64,000 nucleotides of DNA from contig JACGWO010000004.1 in assembly GCA_034509735.1 (NCBI GenBank), positions 15,605,395 through 15,669,394 of the forward strand, given 5' to 3'. Below are positions 1-11,099 of the stretch, one piece after another. The position numbers and the translations under genes are program-made. Source of the DNA: Sesamum alatum (taxonomy: Eukaryota; Streptophyta; Magnoliopsida; Lamiales; Pedaliaceae). The notes beneath the pieces are model-generated. The model was not told the DNA's origin. It made no database searches and saw nothing but the letters and a program-made list of their open reading frames with translations. Every line of letters begins with the position of its first letter. Within the stretch, counting starts at the first letter, position 1.

Positions 1-1664
1 ACGCAATCCACCCTCGTATCTTGAACGTCGTGCTAGCGAACGAACTAGTATTTTGGAGAGGATGGATCAATCACACGTTATTAGGTTAACGGGATTAATC
101 CTCCTATGTTCAATTGTTCCAAGAACGAAAGAACAAGAAAATAATATTCTTGAGAGAGAGAGAGAGGGCGGACGAGAGGACAGAGAGCACGAGAGATAGT
201 GTGTGTGTGTGTGTTCGATTTTCATCATCTCTCTAAAGGTGAAGGACTAGGAGTATTTATAGAGGAGGAGTTTAATCCTCTTCAAACTCCAACTCTAAAT
301 AAGACTAATTTGACTAGGATTTTGACCTAGTCAAAGTCCTAGTCAAAGTAGTAATTTGACCTACTCAAATTTATCCTAGCCATCCATCTCTCCTTTTAAA
401 TCTCAACCATTAATTTAATTTAATGGAATATTTAAAACCTAGTTAAATATTCCAAAGGGCAATAAATAAATATAATAAATATAAATATTTATTTTAAGCC
501 CATTAAATTAATTTTCTAATAAATCTAATTTATTAGATTAATCCCTTTTATCTAATAAAAGGAATTAATTCTCTCCAAGAAAATTATTGACCCGATTAAA
601 TCCAATTTAATCATTCTATTTCTTCAAATATTTAATTCTAAATTAAATACTTAATGTGTGCGGATTGTGTGTGACTCTTTAGGTTCACCTTTAAGCTAGA
701 CTTGGTCGAATTCCTAGAATTCGCCTGTTACCATGGGTGGCCATCTAGCAACGGTCCATGGCACTAGAGACTAGATGAATATTCGGGGATGAACATTTAG
801 GCTCTAACAGTACACTTGTCCTTCTGTCTTCGGTCTCACCACTTTAGGGTCTAGGGCACGGAAAATGCAGGTACCTATTTTGGACCTAAGTGTCGGTCTG
901 TCCTTACTAAACGACGCAAGGGAAACCTTCCATTCTGTTCAGTTACTGTGGCCACAGATTTTAGGGACAGGACACAGAGCATATGTGAGACTCAACTGTC
1001 AATGCCTTTTGACAGGAGACAGATCCTTTCTTGGAAACTACTGTCACTCTGTATACTGGATCTGCACTAGACATGGCTTATGACTACTTAAGTGTTTCTT
1101 GGCAATCTGTCACCATATCTAAGATACAACCCTAATATACAGGTAATCTCAGCAGTTCCTCAAGTCAAAGGACTCGACCTGTACTGTTGGAACCGGGAAC
1201 ACACGTCATACCTAGCCGACCCTACTCAAGGTCCTCCATAAGACGGTTCCCCCGAGTCACCTCAATCAGCTGCTCCCTAGCAGGCTAACCCACTAACATT
1301 GCTTAGACGACTTTCGTCACCCGTCGATGAAATACGACAGCAGATGCTTAGTGCAAGTCTCAAGGGGAATCTCGGTACCCATTTTCGAGATTCCTTTACT
1401 TGGAGATTTTTGGACTGATTCGGCGGGGCTGATTTCATGGACCTACCTCCAAGCGTAGTCCCAGTCCCCAAAATACGTTTTCAGTCCATAGGCTTTGTTT
1501 CCGTAGTGAACAGATATGTAATGCAGATAAAGTGAACACAAACAAAGTAATGCCAAATGAATTTCACTTTTTTATTCATTAATAATTTATCAAAACCCTG
1601 AAATTGTCTAGACATAGGTTACATTTTGCCTGCCAAGATGGGATACATGGTCACGTATTCTAAC
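1..1664 (-). repeat. Copia family A LTR, cut by the window edge
   Basis: This is the minus-strand copy of the same ~2-kb LTR seen complete at 20407-22410, 24235-26233, 32115-34113, 35634-37625 and 44079-46068. Recognisable blocks in order are the R region with (GT)n, the TATA region (minus) near 250-260, the direct and inverted 'tagtcaaa' cluster at about 325-370, the 'ccatggcactagagacta' block near 755-775, and the terminal 'ttctaac' at 1658-1664. The left end lies outside the window, so whether it is a solo LTR or part of an element cannot be told. It is closest by eye to the solo LTR at 20407. Short ORFs inside it recur in other copies but carry no known domain. Confidence 0.85.
199..214. 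repeat. (GT)8 microsatellite
   Basis: A perfect GT run inside the LTR, downstream (minus sense) of the TATA region. Longer runs occupy the same place in other LTR copies (20938-20963, 51744-51773). Confidence 0.9.
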
Positions 1665-2719
1665 CCTCGCGGCCAGCCACCACTTCGCTCACCGTACAAT
1701 GGTTCTTCACGCCATTTTAGATTTTTTTTTTTTGCAATTTCAGAAATTTTTTGGTTATTTTCTGTAACTTATGTAAATTTTTGGATAATTTCTGTAATTT
1801 CTATAGATTCTAGGTAATTTTCTGTAATAGTATGTAAATTTTAGGAAATATGTTGTTAAATTTGAGTTGTTAATTTTTGTAATTTTTGTTGTAATTTCAG
1901 AAATTTATGTATATGTTGGTTAATTTTTGTAAATGATTAAATCTGTAAAATGAATGTGTAAATTTGTAAATGTTCATTAATTTGTAATATTTGATTTTTT
2001 TTTTGAAATTTTTGAACTTTTTTTTGGTAATTCTTGAAAAATATTTGGTAATTCAGAAGTTTTTTGTGTAGTTCGCGAAAACTTTTGTGTAATTTCTTTA
2101 TTTTTTTTGTATTATCTAATTTTTAATTTCTGAAAAAATTTCCATAATTTTTGAATTTCTTTTGCAGTTTCTGAATTTTTTTTGTGTAATTTTAGAACGT
2201 TTTTTTTTTTTTCTCAAATTGTTCTCTATTTTCCAAAATGTTTTTTGTATATTTATGCAATTTTTTGTAATTTCTGCAAATAATGTGATTTTCCGTAAAT
2301 TTATGGAATTTTTTTTTTATAATTTAGTACAAAATTTAGGAAACTTTTTGGGATTTAGTGCGAATTTTAGGAAACTTTTTGCGATTTAGTACAAATTTTA
2401 GGAAAAAAATATAATATCTAATTTTTTTAAATATATTAAAAGGAATTTTAGTATTATTATATAGTTTTTAATAGTTTCTAATAATTTTTAATATATTATA
2501 CAAAAAACTATTATTATAATAGATTTTATAAATATTAATAAAAAATATATATTTTCATAATATATTATAGTTGTCATGTTAGGATACCATAGAAAATTAG
2601 GACAATTATATTACCTTTAAAAGGATAATATTATATTAATATGTAATTATGGTGAAGTTTACAATACATAATTTTCTGTAATTTTCTGTAAATTGTTGTA
2701 ATTTTTTAAAAGTTTAATA
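1665..2719. other. AT-rich spacer with degenerate 'gtaattt' repeats
   Basis: No gene is visible. From about 1720 to 2400 the plus strand is T-rich and built from loosely repeated 'tgtaatttt' and 'ttaggaaa' motifs a dozen or so bases apart, which looks like a decayed simple-sequence array. About 2400-2700 is AT-rich without clear order. The short ORFs here (for example 2162-2389) are compositional. Confidence 0.6.
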
Positions 2720-2736
2720 CAATTTACCTCCTTGTG
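2720..2736. repeat. Candidate left target-site duplication of the LINE
   Basis: The 17-mer caatttacctccttgtg matches 7300-7316 (caatttacctccctgtg) with one mismatch. The right copy directly follows the A-rich tail, as expected for target-primed reverse transcription. Confidence 0.5.
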
Positions 2737-3175
2737 ATATTGCAAATGAGCAAATTACCTCCTATGAAAAACAAATGACAGTACTCAAGATTTTCTCTCT
2801 TTTAAGTGGATGAACTTTCTCAGGCCTGAGAGGATAGCCGTAGCTAATTGTTGACTTCTGAGGACGTATTTACTTACTGTATTATGTGCTTTGCTCAGAC
2901 GGTTATCTGCCGGCCGCTAGTTTTGAGTGTTCTTCCTCGTAGTCTTGTGTTTTCGTACCTTGTTTAATTTTCTGGATTGTCTGAGTTTCTGTTTGGTTTT
3001 CGTAGATTTGCTCGTTTTGTTCGGTTGTCGTTCGTGTCAGTGTTCGTACTTCTTGTTTTGTCTTCTCTGGTGTGTCTTCTTTGTACAACTTATGTACTAG
3101 GTAGCAGGGCGGTGCGACTAGTGCTGGGTCACCACTGGGATCTTGGGGTCGCGCAAGTATCTCATTGGGGTGGAT

Positions 3176-4785
3176 ATGACGCAGTTGGATTTGGAACATA
3201 TGGAACGGGTGTTGGCACTTACGGAGGAGGAGGCAGGGGGTCACTTTATTAGTGGAGGAGTGGGCAGGGAAGAAGGGAATGGCAGATTTCTTACTTGTGG
3301 GCCGTTTACTCACGCCTCGGTCTTTCAAGTTTGATGTTTTGCAGTCAACATTACTGAACATTTTACAGCCGGTTAGAGGGATGGAACTGCGACTATTTGC
3401 CGGAGAACCATTTTTCTGCTATGATTCTAGCCCCGAGGCGGATAGGATGAGGGCGCTGGATGGGAGGCCATGGATTTTTTACCGTAATCTGATTATATTG
3501 AGCCAGATAGATTCGAAGTGCAATCCGATGCCGGTTGCATTGACCATAGTCCATTTCATGTACGCATTCACGGGTTCTCACTGAGGTTGATGACCAGGGA
3601 GGTGGGGGCAACAATAGGGACTGGTTGGGAGTGATACTTCAGTTGGGTCCGCACCATAATCATCAGATTTGAGGGGCTGACCTATGCATCAGGATGGTGT
3701 TGGACGTCCGTAAGCCGCTACAACGACATGAAGATTCGATCCCCGAGTGGAGAGGAGTTCATAGTAGCATTTTCATATGAGAAATTGCCTACATTTCGCT
3801 ATGGATGCGGAGTGTTAGGACACATGTATCGTGACTGTTCTCATCCGATAAAGGGTGGAGGCGGGGAACTCAACGAGCAGAAACTGCCATACGGGGCGTG
3901 GCTTAGGGCTTCGAGGGCGGTGAACGGTGTTCAGGGATGGGGTGGAGGGAGTTGGGGGCGACTAGGGAGCAAGGTGGTGGGTGGGGAATCGGGGGGAAGG
4001 AGGGGTGCTGATATCTTTGAGGCGGGGTTTTCTGGGAAGGACTAGCAAAAGACGACAGATGGGGTGCGGGGAGGGCGACGGTGGCGAGGGGGAACGGGGC
4101 GACGATGGTCGGGGTTGAAGGTGGGCTGAATGTGGGGCCGAGGAAGGCGAACGTGGGCCTGACAAGGGGGGTAATAGGGTTGACTAGGGTAGGGGATGGG
4201 TTGGGTTGGGAGGGCCAAACCTGGGCTGCTGATGGGCCTAGTGATTCGGGTGGTGGCGAGGATGGGCTGGAACAAAATAGGGTTAGGCTAGCTCAGGGGA
4301 GTGGTGGGCCGAGTGAGACGGGGCAGGTAGGAAAAGAATGTGGGCCGGCACATTTTGGGCTGGACAGTGCAAAGCGGGTCCAGGAGGCAGGAAGACTGGG
4401 TCACACAGGTGGGCTCACACATATTGGACCACTTCCAAGATTTGTGACCCGAGTCAAGGGAACAAGTAGGGCCCAGGTGTTTCAATTTGAGGACATAATC
4501 CATATCGCCGAGGCTTCATTTTCAGAGTCACAAAGTCCTTGGTCAGAGCATTGCGTTTTTGTTATTCCAGAACCCACCTTGCCATTGATACAGAAATCTG
4601 GGGATAGGGAGGAAGGGGGCTGTACGAAGGCTAACGATGAAGTAGATCATGACGAAGAAGGGACGACAGATTTCGCCGACAGTGATAGAGGTAAGTTGCT
4701 TTTTGCCGAGATCTCTCCGGTATCCTCACATGTGATTTCTGTGGGGCATGAACCAAGTGTAGGAAAAGGGGAGCTAGCTGGATGA
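3176..4785 (+). pseudogene. LINE ORF1 (RNA-binding Gag-like protein), broken
   Basis: ORF1 of plant L1 elements binds the element RNA. The start was chosen at the ATG beginning 'MTQLDLEHMERVL', which resembles the usual acidic N-terminus. A frame change near 3250-3290 leads into 'LVGRLLTPRSFKFDVL', the DUF4283 signature of plant LINE ORF1. A stop at about 3582 and further frame changes follow before a zinc knuckle at about 3798-3840. That knuckle reads F-R-Y-G-C-G-V-L-G-H-M-Y-R-D-C: the first Cys of C-x2-C-x4-H-x4-C is replaced by Arg (codon cgc where tgc is expected). The low-complexity Gly/Arg-rich part at 4081-4785 is its C-terminal region. Not functional. Confidence 0.75.
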
Positions 4786-4789
4786 AGCC

Positions 4790-7051
4790 GAACATAGGAA
4801 GTTGATGGTGACGCGAAAAAAGCTGGAGGAAAGCAAAGGAGTAAGGCCCACTGGCTAAAGGAGGGGGATAGTAATACGAGATTTTCCATTTAGTAGCGTC
4901 CACTAGATGGAGGACGAATCTGATTACTCAGTTGCGAGATGAGGCAGGGGTTTGGAGGAGTGGTAAGGTGGAGTTACAGGAGATCCTGCCTAAGTACTTA
5001 TGCTCGATCTTTGCATCCAGGCACCCGTCCGAATCAGCTTTAAATGAGGTATTGTCATCCATTCAGCCCCGAGTCACCTCAGAGATGAAGCGGTCACTAG
5101 CCGAGCCCTTCACTGCTACTGAGCTCAAACGAGCTGTATCTGGTATGTTTATTCTCAAATCCCCTGGTCCCGATGGCATTCCCCCTTTATTCTATCAAAA
5201 GTTCTGGCCCATAATAGGAGGTGATGTCACATCTTCTCTTTTACGTATTCTTAATGAGCGTATTCTTCTTTGTAGGATGAACTTCACCCATATTGTACTT
5301 ATCCGTAAGTGTGAGTCGCCTGAAACAGTAGCTCATCTTCGGGCGATTAGTTTGTGTAATGTCTTTATCAAAATTGCGTCTAAGTGTATTGCTAATCGGC
5401 TGAAACCCTTGCTTGATACTATTATCTCCCCGATCCAGTCCGCTTTCATTCCGGATCGGCTCATTACTGATAATGTATTGGTAGCCTTTGAGTTAAATCA
5501 CCATCTTAGGACGTCCCGTCAAACTAGGGAAGGCAGTGTTGCCCTTAAAGTGGACATGAGCAAAGCATATGATAGGGTGGAGTGATCGTTTCTTAGAGGT
5601 GTGCTGCTTAGGTTAGGATTACATCATCGTTTTGTAGAGCTTATTATGTTACTGGCTACTATGGTGTCATATTCTCTTGCAGTTAATGGGGAACCTTTTG
5701 GTTTTTTCAAACCGGAACGGGGTATTAGGCAAGGAGATCCTTTGTCTCCCTACCTATTCCTGTTCTGTGCAGAGGCTTTTTCTTGTTTGATTCAGGAGGC
5801 GGAGCACAGGGGCCGATTGCGAGGGGTGGCTGTCGTGCCTCAAGCACCAAGGATATGTCATTTGTTGTTCGCTGACAACACCTTGTTTTTTAGTGGAGCA
5901 ACAATGGAGTAGCTGGGGGAGGTGAGGTGGATTCTGGGGGTGTATGCTAGGGTGTCGGAGCAAGAGATAAATCTGGCCAAGTCAAGCATGATGGTGAGTG
6001 GGGGATACCGAAGCAGGTGAAGTATTTCCTGGAAGCGATTTTGGAAGTCCGGCTTGTGGCATATCATGACAGATATTTGGGGCTTCCGGTGATGGTGGGA
6101 AGATCAAGGGCGGCCCTATTTCGCAGTATTTGGGATAGAAATGTGGGAAAAACACACGGGTGGAATTGTAAGTACTTATCCCAAGCCGACAAAGGGGTTC
6201 TCATAAAGATGGTACTTCAGTCGCTGCCCACATATGCAATGTCGTGTTTCCAACCTCCAAGGAGTATCGTTAGGGGGTTAGGTAGCGTGGCGGCGAATAT
6301 GCTGTCCGGGGGCTGGTGGGGGGTTTGGTTTTCGGGAGTTGTGAGAGTTTAACTTGGCGCTCCTTGCCAAGCAGGGTTTGCGGGTTGTGACAAGGCCGGA
6401 GTGATTACTAGGGCGTGTGTTGAGGGTGCGTTACTTTTTGAATGGGCTATTTTGGGAGACGGGGTAGGGACTAGACCGTCATTAACGTGGCGGAGTATGG
6501 TGGGTGCTAGAGAGTTGATTCGGGGGGAAGTTGGAGGGATGAGGAGGGAGTATGGAGGTGGGTAGCAGGGAAAGGAGGGCGGTTTACGGTTAGAAGTGCG
6601 TATCGGTTTGCCATTTGCATGTGGGACAGAAATGTGGTGACTTCATCGGGGACGGACCTAAGCATGTCGGGAGAGAGGGGATCATTATGGTCAACTATTT
6701 GGCGGCTGCGGATGCCTCCTAAGGTGGGCGTTTTTATGTGGAAACTGTGTATTGGAGCCCTTTCTTGGAGAACTTGGCACGACGTAAGGCGGGGATTGAG
6801 GTGGGTTGCTCTGTGTGCGGTGAGGAGGTAGAGACTGCCATTTTGCCAGGCAAGTATGGGCATTGTCGCATATTGCTTGGAGGTGGCTTTCAGCGTGGTG
6901 TGCAGGGGCGGCGGAATGGGTTTTGGATGTGCTGCAACAACTAAGTAAAGAGGATACGGTGCGGTTTTGTGTATTGGCTTGCAAGGTCTGGCAACATCGG
7001 TGTCGAAAGATGATGGAGGGGAAGGACCAGAACCCTATTACTGCTTGGTAG
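4790..7051 (+). pseudogene. LINE ORF2 reverse transcriptase, endonuclease missing
   Basis: The pre-RT linker lies at about 4855-5000. The RT core spans about 5090-5912, with 'KSPGPDGIPPLFY' near 5158, 'IRKCESPETVAHLRAISL' near 5302, 'QSAFIPDRLITDN' near 5439, 'VDMSKAYDRVE' near 5550 and 'GIRQGDPLSPYLF' near 5730. A TGA at 5583-5585 replaces the Trp expected after 'DRVE'. The catalytic box reads FADN (about 5869-5880) instead of FADD, so the second aspartate is lost even apart from the stops. The thumb region ('YLGLPVMVG') lies at 6017-6352 in another frame, and a zf-RVT-like region ('FTVRSAYRF', 'IWRLRMPPKVGVFMWKL') at 6580-6830. There is no endonuclease domain upstream. Dead copy. Confidence 0.85.
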
Positions 7052-7276
7052 GAGGCGATCACAATGCTGGAATGTTACTAGTCAGTGCGTAGAAGAATTG
7101 GGTAATTTATTGATTGAGTTTAGGGCTCTGTGTTTGAGATTCTTATGTTTCTGTTTAGTGGAGATTGTGCTGGCACTATTGTTGAGTGTGTAGCCAAGGT
7201 AGTTTAGGATGCTTGTCCTTTGTGTGACTTTGTGTTGGTGACTCTTGTTTTATTAATGCATTCATCGCTTATTTCG

Positions 7277-7299
7277 TAAAAAAATAAATAAAAAAATAG
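7277..7299 (+). repeat. A-rich 3' tail of the LINE
   Basis: A run of A interrupted by single T residues ends the LINE 3' UTR and is followed at once by the candidate target duplication at 7300-7316. Confidence 0.7.
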
Positions 7300-7316
7300 C
7301 AATTTACCTCCCTGTG
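7300..7316. repeat. Candidate right target-site duplication of the LINE
   Basis: caatttacctccctgtg, one mismatch from 2720-2736. The same short motif also belongs to the inverted repeats flanking the LINE, so the duplication reading is not the only one possible. Confidence 0.5.
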
Positions 7317-7326
7317 TTGGTGACTC

Positions 7327-7372
7327 TTTTGTGTTTCATAGGAGGATAATTTGCACATTTGTAATATAAGAG
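7327..7372 (-). repeat. Inverted copy of the LINE's left flank
   Basis: Read on the minus strand, 7327-7372 resembles 2722-2775 over about 45-50 bases. Both share the order 'atatt', 'caaatg', 'gcaaatta', 'cctcctatgaaa'. The LINE is therefore flanked by inverted repeats as well as by the short direct repeat. Confidence 0.55.
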
Positions 7373-7459
7373 GGGGGTTGTTTGCATTTTTCTTTTCAAT
7401 ATTTTAATGTATATATAGATTCCATGGAGATTAGTGCTCCGGCCTATCCTGGCTGCAGT

Positions 7460-8945
7460 CGTGGCTAGACTATTCCTACTACCGCCGTTCATGCGGAAGA
7501 ACTCTCGCCGGTCCCACCACCAGCAACAGAGCCTCTAGTGCCACATGCCCCACCAGTCGATTGGCCACACTGGGGCCATCGACAGTGGAGGTCGGCAGTT
7601 CACAGGCCCCGGGACCATCAGTGCTCAGGCCCCCACTCCTCGGCTATGGGATTTACCACCACCACCACCACCAACTCATCCAATGCCACCACCGTCCGCA
7701 CGTCAGTACATCAGCATCCGCGATGCGAGGTAATTAATACAAAAATGTAATAAATTATTTTTATTTAATTTTATCCAATTTTAGTACATAATTATTTTTT
7801 CAGGTGGGACCGGGATTTTCACAGTATCATCAATGCGATGGTGCGCAACTACTATCCTCATCCTTAAGGATGCATAAAGAAGATTCCGCAGGAACACCTC
7901 CTGTTTTGTCTTGATAACCTTAAGGTAATTAAGATTTATCTAGAATTTTAATTACGTTTTCAAATATCAATCTTATCGATTACTTACGATTTTTTTTTTA
8001 TTTTACTATGTCAATCTGCAACTTACTTACTGGTGGAACTGTGACAATGAGTTCATGTACAAGGTAGTCCGGTGGCAGGCTGGTCGGTTCCTACGGAAGC
8101 GATTCTCAGACGCTCGGGCTCAATTGTCCCGACCTCTTTGGCTGGCTGAGGAGATTTGGCGGCAGCTGTTGGAGTATTTGGACAACCCAGATTTCAAGGA
8201 TATGTCGGCAAAGAATAAGACCAATTAGGCAACCAACCTGGCCGCAGGTACGATCGTCTACCGAGAGGGCTCATTGTCCGTTGGCCACCACAAGAAAAAG
8301 ATGGTAACTATCTTTAAGTCGTTTGATTTTTAATTAATGATTTAAATTTATCTTTAACAGGAGACACAACTCGATCGCCCCGATCAAGCAGATGGAGTTT
8401 TTCTCCAAGGTGTATAAGAGAAAGGAGAACGAGCGAGCGGCCCGATGGCAGCGCAAGTGGCGGTAAATACATTTTCAATTTTGTTTACAATTTATATTAT
8501 AATTTATTTTTTTCGTACTAAGACAACTGTTCCATTCGCAGGAGGCATTCGAGAGGATGGTGGAGGAACAACAAACCCATTCATTAAATGATCAGCAAGA
8601 CCCCATCCTCTTCGCAAAGCTCGGTGGCCATGACCGAGTAGCAATTGTGGATGGCGGCAGCAGGAGACCGGAAGACGTGTTAGATAGTCAGCCTCGACTT
8701 TGAGGCCCACCAGTCGATTGATGGACCATCGCAGCTAAGCTCGTCGTTTACTCTACCGCCCCGACCACCACAAGAGCAACACGGGGACCTCGATGATTGG
8801 GTCAACAAGCTCGAGGAGACCGTACTGCGTCTAACGACCAACAAGTCCGAGCCTCCACTGACCCCACCGTCCCAAGATCTAGCCGGTCCCCCGGCGCACG
8901 ACGACGAGGCAGAAGACGGGCCGCTCAACCCGGATCTAGATTACG
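7460..8945 (+). pseudogene. Transposase_24-like (Ptta/En/Spm) gene remnant
   Basis: Exon-like blocks are separated by short AT-rich introns. A Pro-rich exon (in frame from 7545, 'PPPPPPTHPMPPP') ends at 7729. A GT..AG intron at 7730-7803 restores the frame into 'WDRDFHSIINAMVRNYY'. A second block at about 8013-8230 reads 'WWNCDNEFMYKVVRWQAGRF' and 'MSAKNKTN', the K-N-K-x-N signature of PF03004 plant transposases. Further blocks are 'KQMEFFSKVYKRKENERA' (about 8385) and 'FERMVEEQQTHS' (about 8552), and 'DDWVNKLEETVLRLT' at about 8793 suggests a C-terminal coiled coil. In-frame stops (taa near 7866, tag near 8227) show that it is dead. In CACTA elements this second gene product probably binds DNA ends; the family assignment is from motif memory. 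Confidence 0.6.
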
Positions 8946-9177
8946 GTCGAGTTTGTTATTTCTATTTTTTTCAAAATTTGTATTTATATTTTAAAAATAA
9001 TTTTGAATATACAATTTTAATTTTGTTATTTATATTGTTACTTCTTCTTGCTAGATGGTTTATACAAATTTCATATTCAACAAATTCAACAATAAATTAT
9101 AAAAATTAATATTGTAACTAATATAAAAAATTAAATTTTATATTATAGAAATATAAAAAAATAATTAAATTAGATTT

Positions 9178-9841
9178 TGTAACGGCTTTTGTGTGGGTGG
9201 TAGGAATACATCTCACCACCACGCAACCTGGACTAATTCCAAAAGCCGTTACAACATACGCATGTAGCACCACCAAAAAACATTACAAACACCAAAGGTA
9301 CAGAAGTTACAAGAAATAGTACAATCCTGTTTAAATAACCGTTCCAAAGAGAGGTACAAAAAATGCTTGAAAAACTGTTCCAAGCCATAACAAACATGCG
9401 CAAGAGGTTTCACCAAGACCGTTATAATTGTGGTCACATACACATTACAATAAGAGCTACAAACACCGTTACAAAAAAGGCCAAACAGTTACAAATACAG
9501 CTGAAACGACCGTTCCAATTTTAATACACTAGTATCACATTCGTGTAACAAAAGCCATACGAAATACATATCTTATTAATTCACACTGGCCGTTCAAAAT
9601 AGAGCTGTAAAATCAATTTCTGCTTTAGGTTAATTTTTGTAACGGTCTTTTCATTCGTTACACGGTTCGCAGGAAATTGGAACGACTTTTATGGTTGTCG
9701 TACAATTATTTTGTAACTCATATTTTTGAAGCGAAAGTCTAGCCATTACAAAAACGGTTAAAAAAAATTGGGAAGCCGTTACAATTTTTTATTCCACCTT
9801 TACAAAATTCGAAACAATAAATTGATTTTTTGTTTGTAGTG
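9178..9841. repeat. CACTA subterminal repeat region and 3' terminal repeat
   Basis: A motif close to ccgttacaa or ccgttccaa recurs about a dozen times in both orientations, for example near 9180, 9245, 9338, 9370, 9418, 9466, 9509, 9590, 9642 and 9775. Clustered 10-mers of this kind next to the terminus are the transposase-binding subterminal repeats of En/Spm elements. The terminus 'tttgtagtg' closes the region at 9841. Confidence 0.7.
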
Positions 9842-10422
9842 TGACTATAAATGGTCACAACTATCCGTATAAACCGCTAGTATATTAGAAAAAATTAAAT
9901 ATAACATTGAACCATGGAGGATATTAAATCATGACATTTGACCCTCTTAATTTTTTAAAACACTATAATTTGGTTCAAAGAGCATTTTTTTCAAAAAAAT
10001 AAAATGAAAAATCAAATTACAATAAAAATTTATGAGGGGCAATTTTGAAATATCCCGTGTAAAATTCATGGAAACTTTACTAGATGGAGTAACCACAATT
10101 AGGCTAATTGTAATTTTTATTTTATATGGATATATTTATAATTATGATAAAGTTCAGGGGTTTGAATGCAATTTGCCATTGATATTTTTGTAAATGCGAA
10201 AGGGTATTTTTTTTTTCGCTTTTTCTTTTTTGGCCTAAAGCACAAATGTGTTATTGTACCTTCACACTTTTCTAGCAAGTAAAGTAAGGTTTTCCGAACC
10301 TCAGATGAGATAGTTATAATTTTCAAGCTAATTGGAATGTATTCGTAAGTATGACAAATCTCAAGGGGTGTTGATCAATTTACCATACTTTTTATGATCA
10401 AGTCCCATTTTATATTTTTATC
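9842..10422. other. AT-rich spacer between two CACTA-like ends
   Basis: I see no coding sequence, repeat or recognisable terminus here. The 69-codon minus-strand ORF at 10117-10326 has a poly-Lys run from an A/T tract and no domain. Confidence 0.5.
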
Positions 10423-10870
10423 CACTACAAGAAAATAGAAGATTAGCTACAAAAAAATCAAGCGATAATTTTAAAATTATCACTTATTATATATTTAGTG
10501 ACAAGAATGTTTTTTTTTTTGTCACAATAATGAATTTTATGATTTTAATAATTACTATTCTTTTGTAAAAATTTTTATTAGAAAAAAATTAGTGAAAAAA
10601 ATGTGTTGACAATTAGTGACCTATGTATAGTGATAACCTAGTGACAAAAAATAATTGTTGTCACTATATTGTATTGTCGCTAAATTGTCACTATAGATGT
10701 GTCACTAATTATTTTTAATGACAATTTATACACTATTTTTATCACTAATAATTATATAATAAAAAGATAAAAAATGTTGTTAGACAATATATATTTTTAG
10801 TGAAAAAAATTTTATTTAATATTTTATCACTAATATTATATTTTCACAATCGTCTGTCCAATTGTTTTGG
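10423..10870. mobile_element. CACTA-like 5' end with 'agtgaca' subterminal repeats
   Basis: Starts with 'cactacaagaaaata' at 10423, a typical plant CACTA terminus. It is followed by many copies of 'tagtgaca' or 'tgtcacta' in both orientations (near 10495, 10590, 10613, 10640, 10665, 10685 and 10700). No opposite terminus (tattttcttgtagtg) is seen downstream, so this is a truncated element or a decayed non-autonomous one. The right limit is approximate. Confidence 0.55.
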
Positions 10871-11099
10871 TATATATACACATTTGATACAAATGTGCAC
10901 CTATCTCAGCTTTATATGTTTTTATATAATTTAATTCAGTTGTTAAATATGCTATAAACATTTAAGAAGTTGGTTGAACATGTCAGGCACAAATTTCATT
11001 ATGATTCTCTATGTTAGAACCAAAAGCCTTTTTTCTAAACTTGTGCCGTATGGAATACCAATTATCACCCATCAGTATTATATGGAAAGAGCGATGGAT
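10871..11099. other. Unassigned AT-rich sequence
   Basis: No feature recognised. A 68-codon ORF at 10974-11180 runs from here into the LTR fragment and looks spurious. Confidence 0.4.

Larger units (their letters stand above)
2737..7299 (+). mobile_element. L1-type LINE, decayed
   Basis: Non-LTR retrotransposon with ORF1 (DUF4283-like region plus zinc knuckle), a reverse-transcriptase ORF2, a zf-RVT-like C-terminal region and an A-rich 3' tail at 7277-7299. Both ORFs are broken by stops and frameshifts. The endonuclease domain, which in plant L1 elements precedes RT, is missing: ORF1 sequence runs almost straight into the pre-RT 'WLKEGDSNT' motif near 4855. The length (4.6 kb against about 6 kb for full plant L1s) fits that internal loss. 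The 5' boundary rests only on the candidate target duplication. Confidence 0.8.
7400..9841 (+). mobile_element. CACTA (En/Spm) transposon, 3' part
   Basis: The right end is '...tttgtagtg' at 9841, the inverse of a CACTAcaaa terminal repeat. It is preceded by about 660 bases of subterminal repeats, and those by an intron-bearing remnant of a Transposase_24-like gene. I see no matching left CACTA terminus or TNPD-type transposase upstream, so the 5' part is missing. The left limit given is only where CACTA-like coding begins to be plausible. Confidence 0.6.

Noticed and set aside
865..1083. Recurring 60-106 codon ORFs in LTR copies (also near 21562, 25384, 33262 and 54994)
   Set aside because: They lie in the U3 of the LTR, in varying frames and lengths, often interrupted, with no domain. 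The repetition follows from LTR homology.
2977..3252. Hydrophobic 91-codon ORF that could be read as a membrane protein
   Set aside because: It lies in the LINE 5' region in a T/G-rich stretch. ORF1 signatures are found in other frames of the same stretch.
2903..3361. 152-codon minus-strand ORF at the LINE 5' end
   Set aside because: It lies opposite the LINE 5' UTR and ORF1 start, has no domain and looks like a shadow of biased composition.
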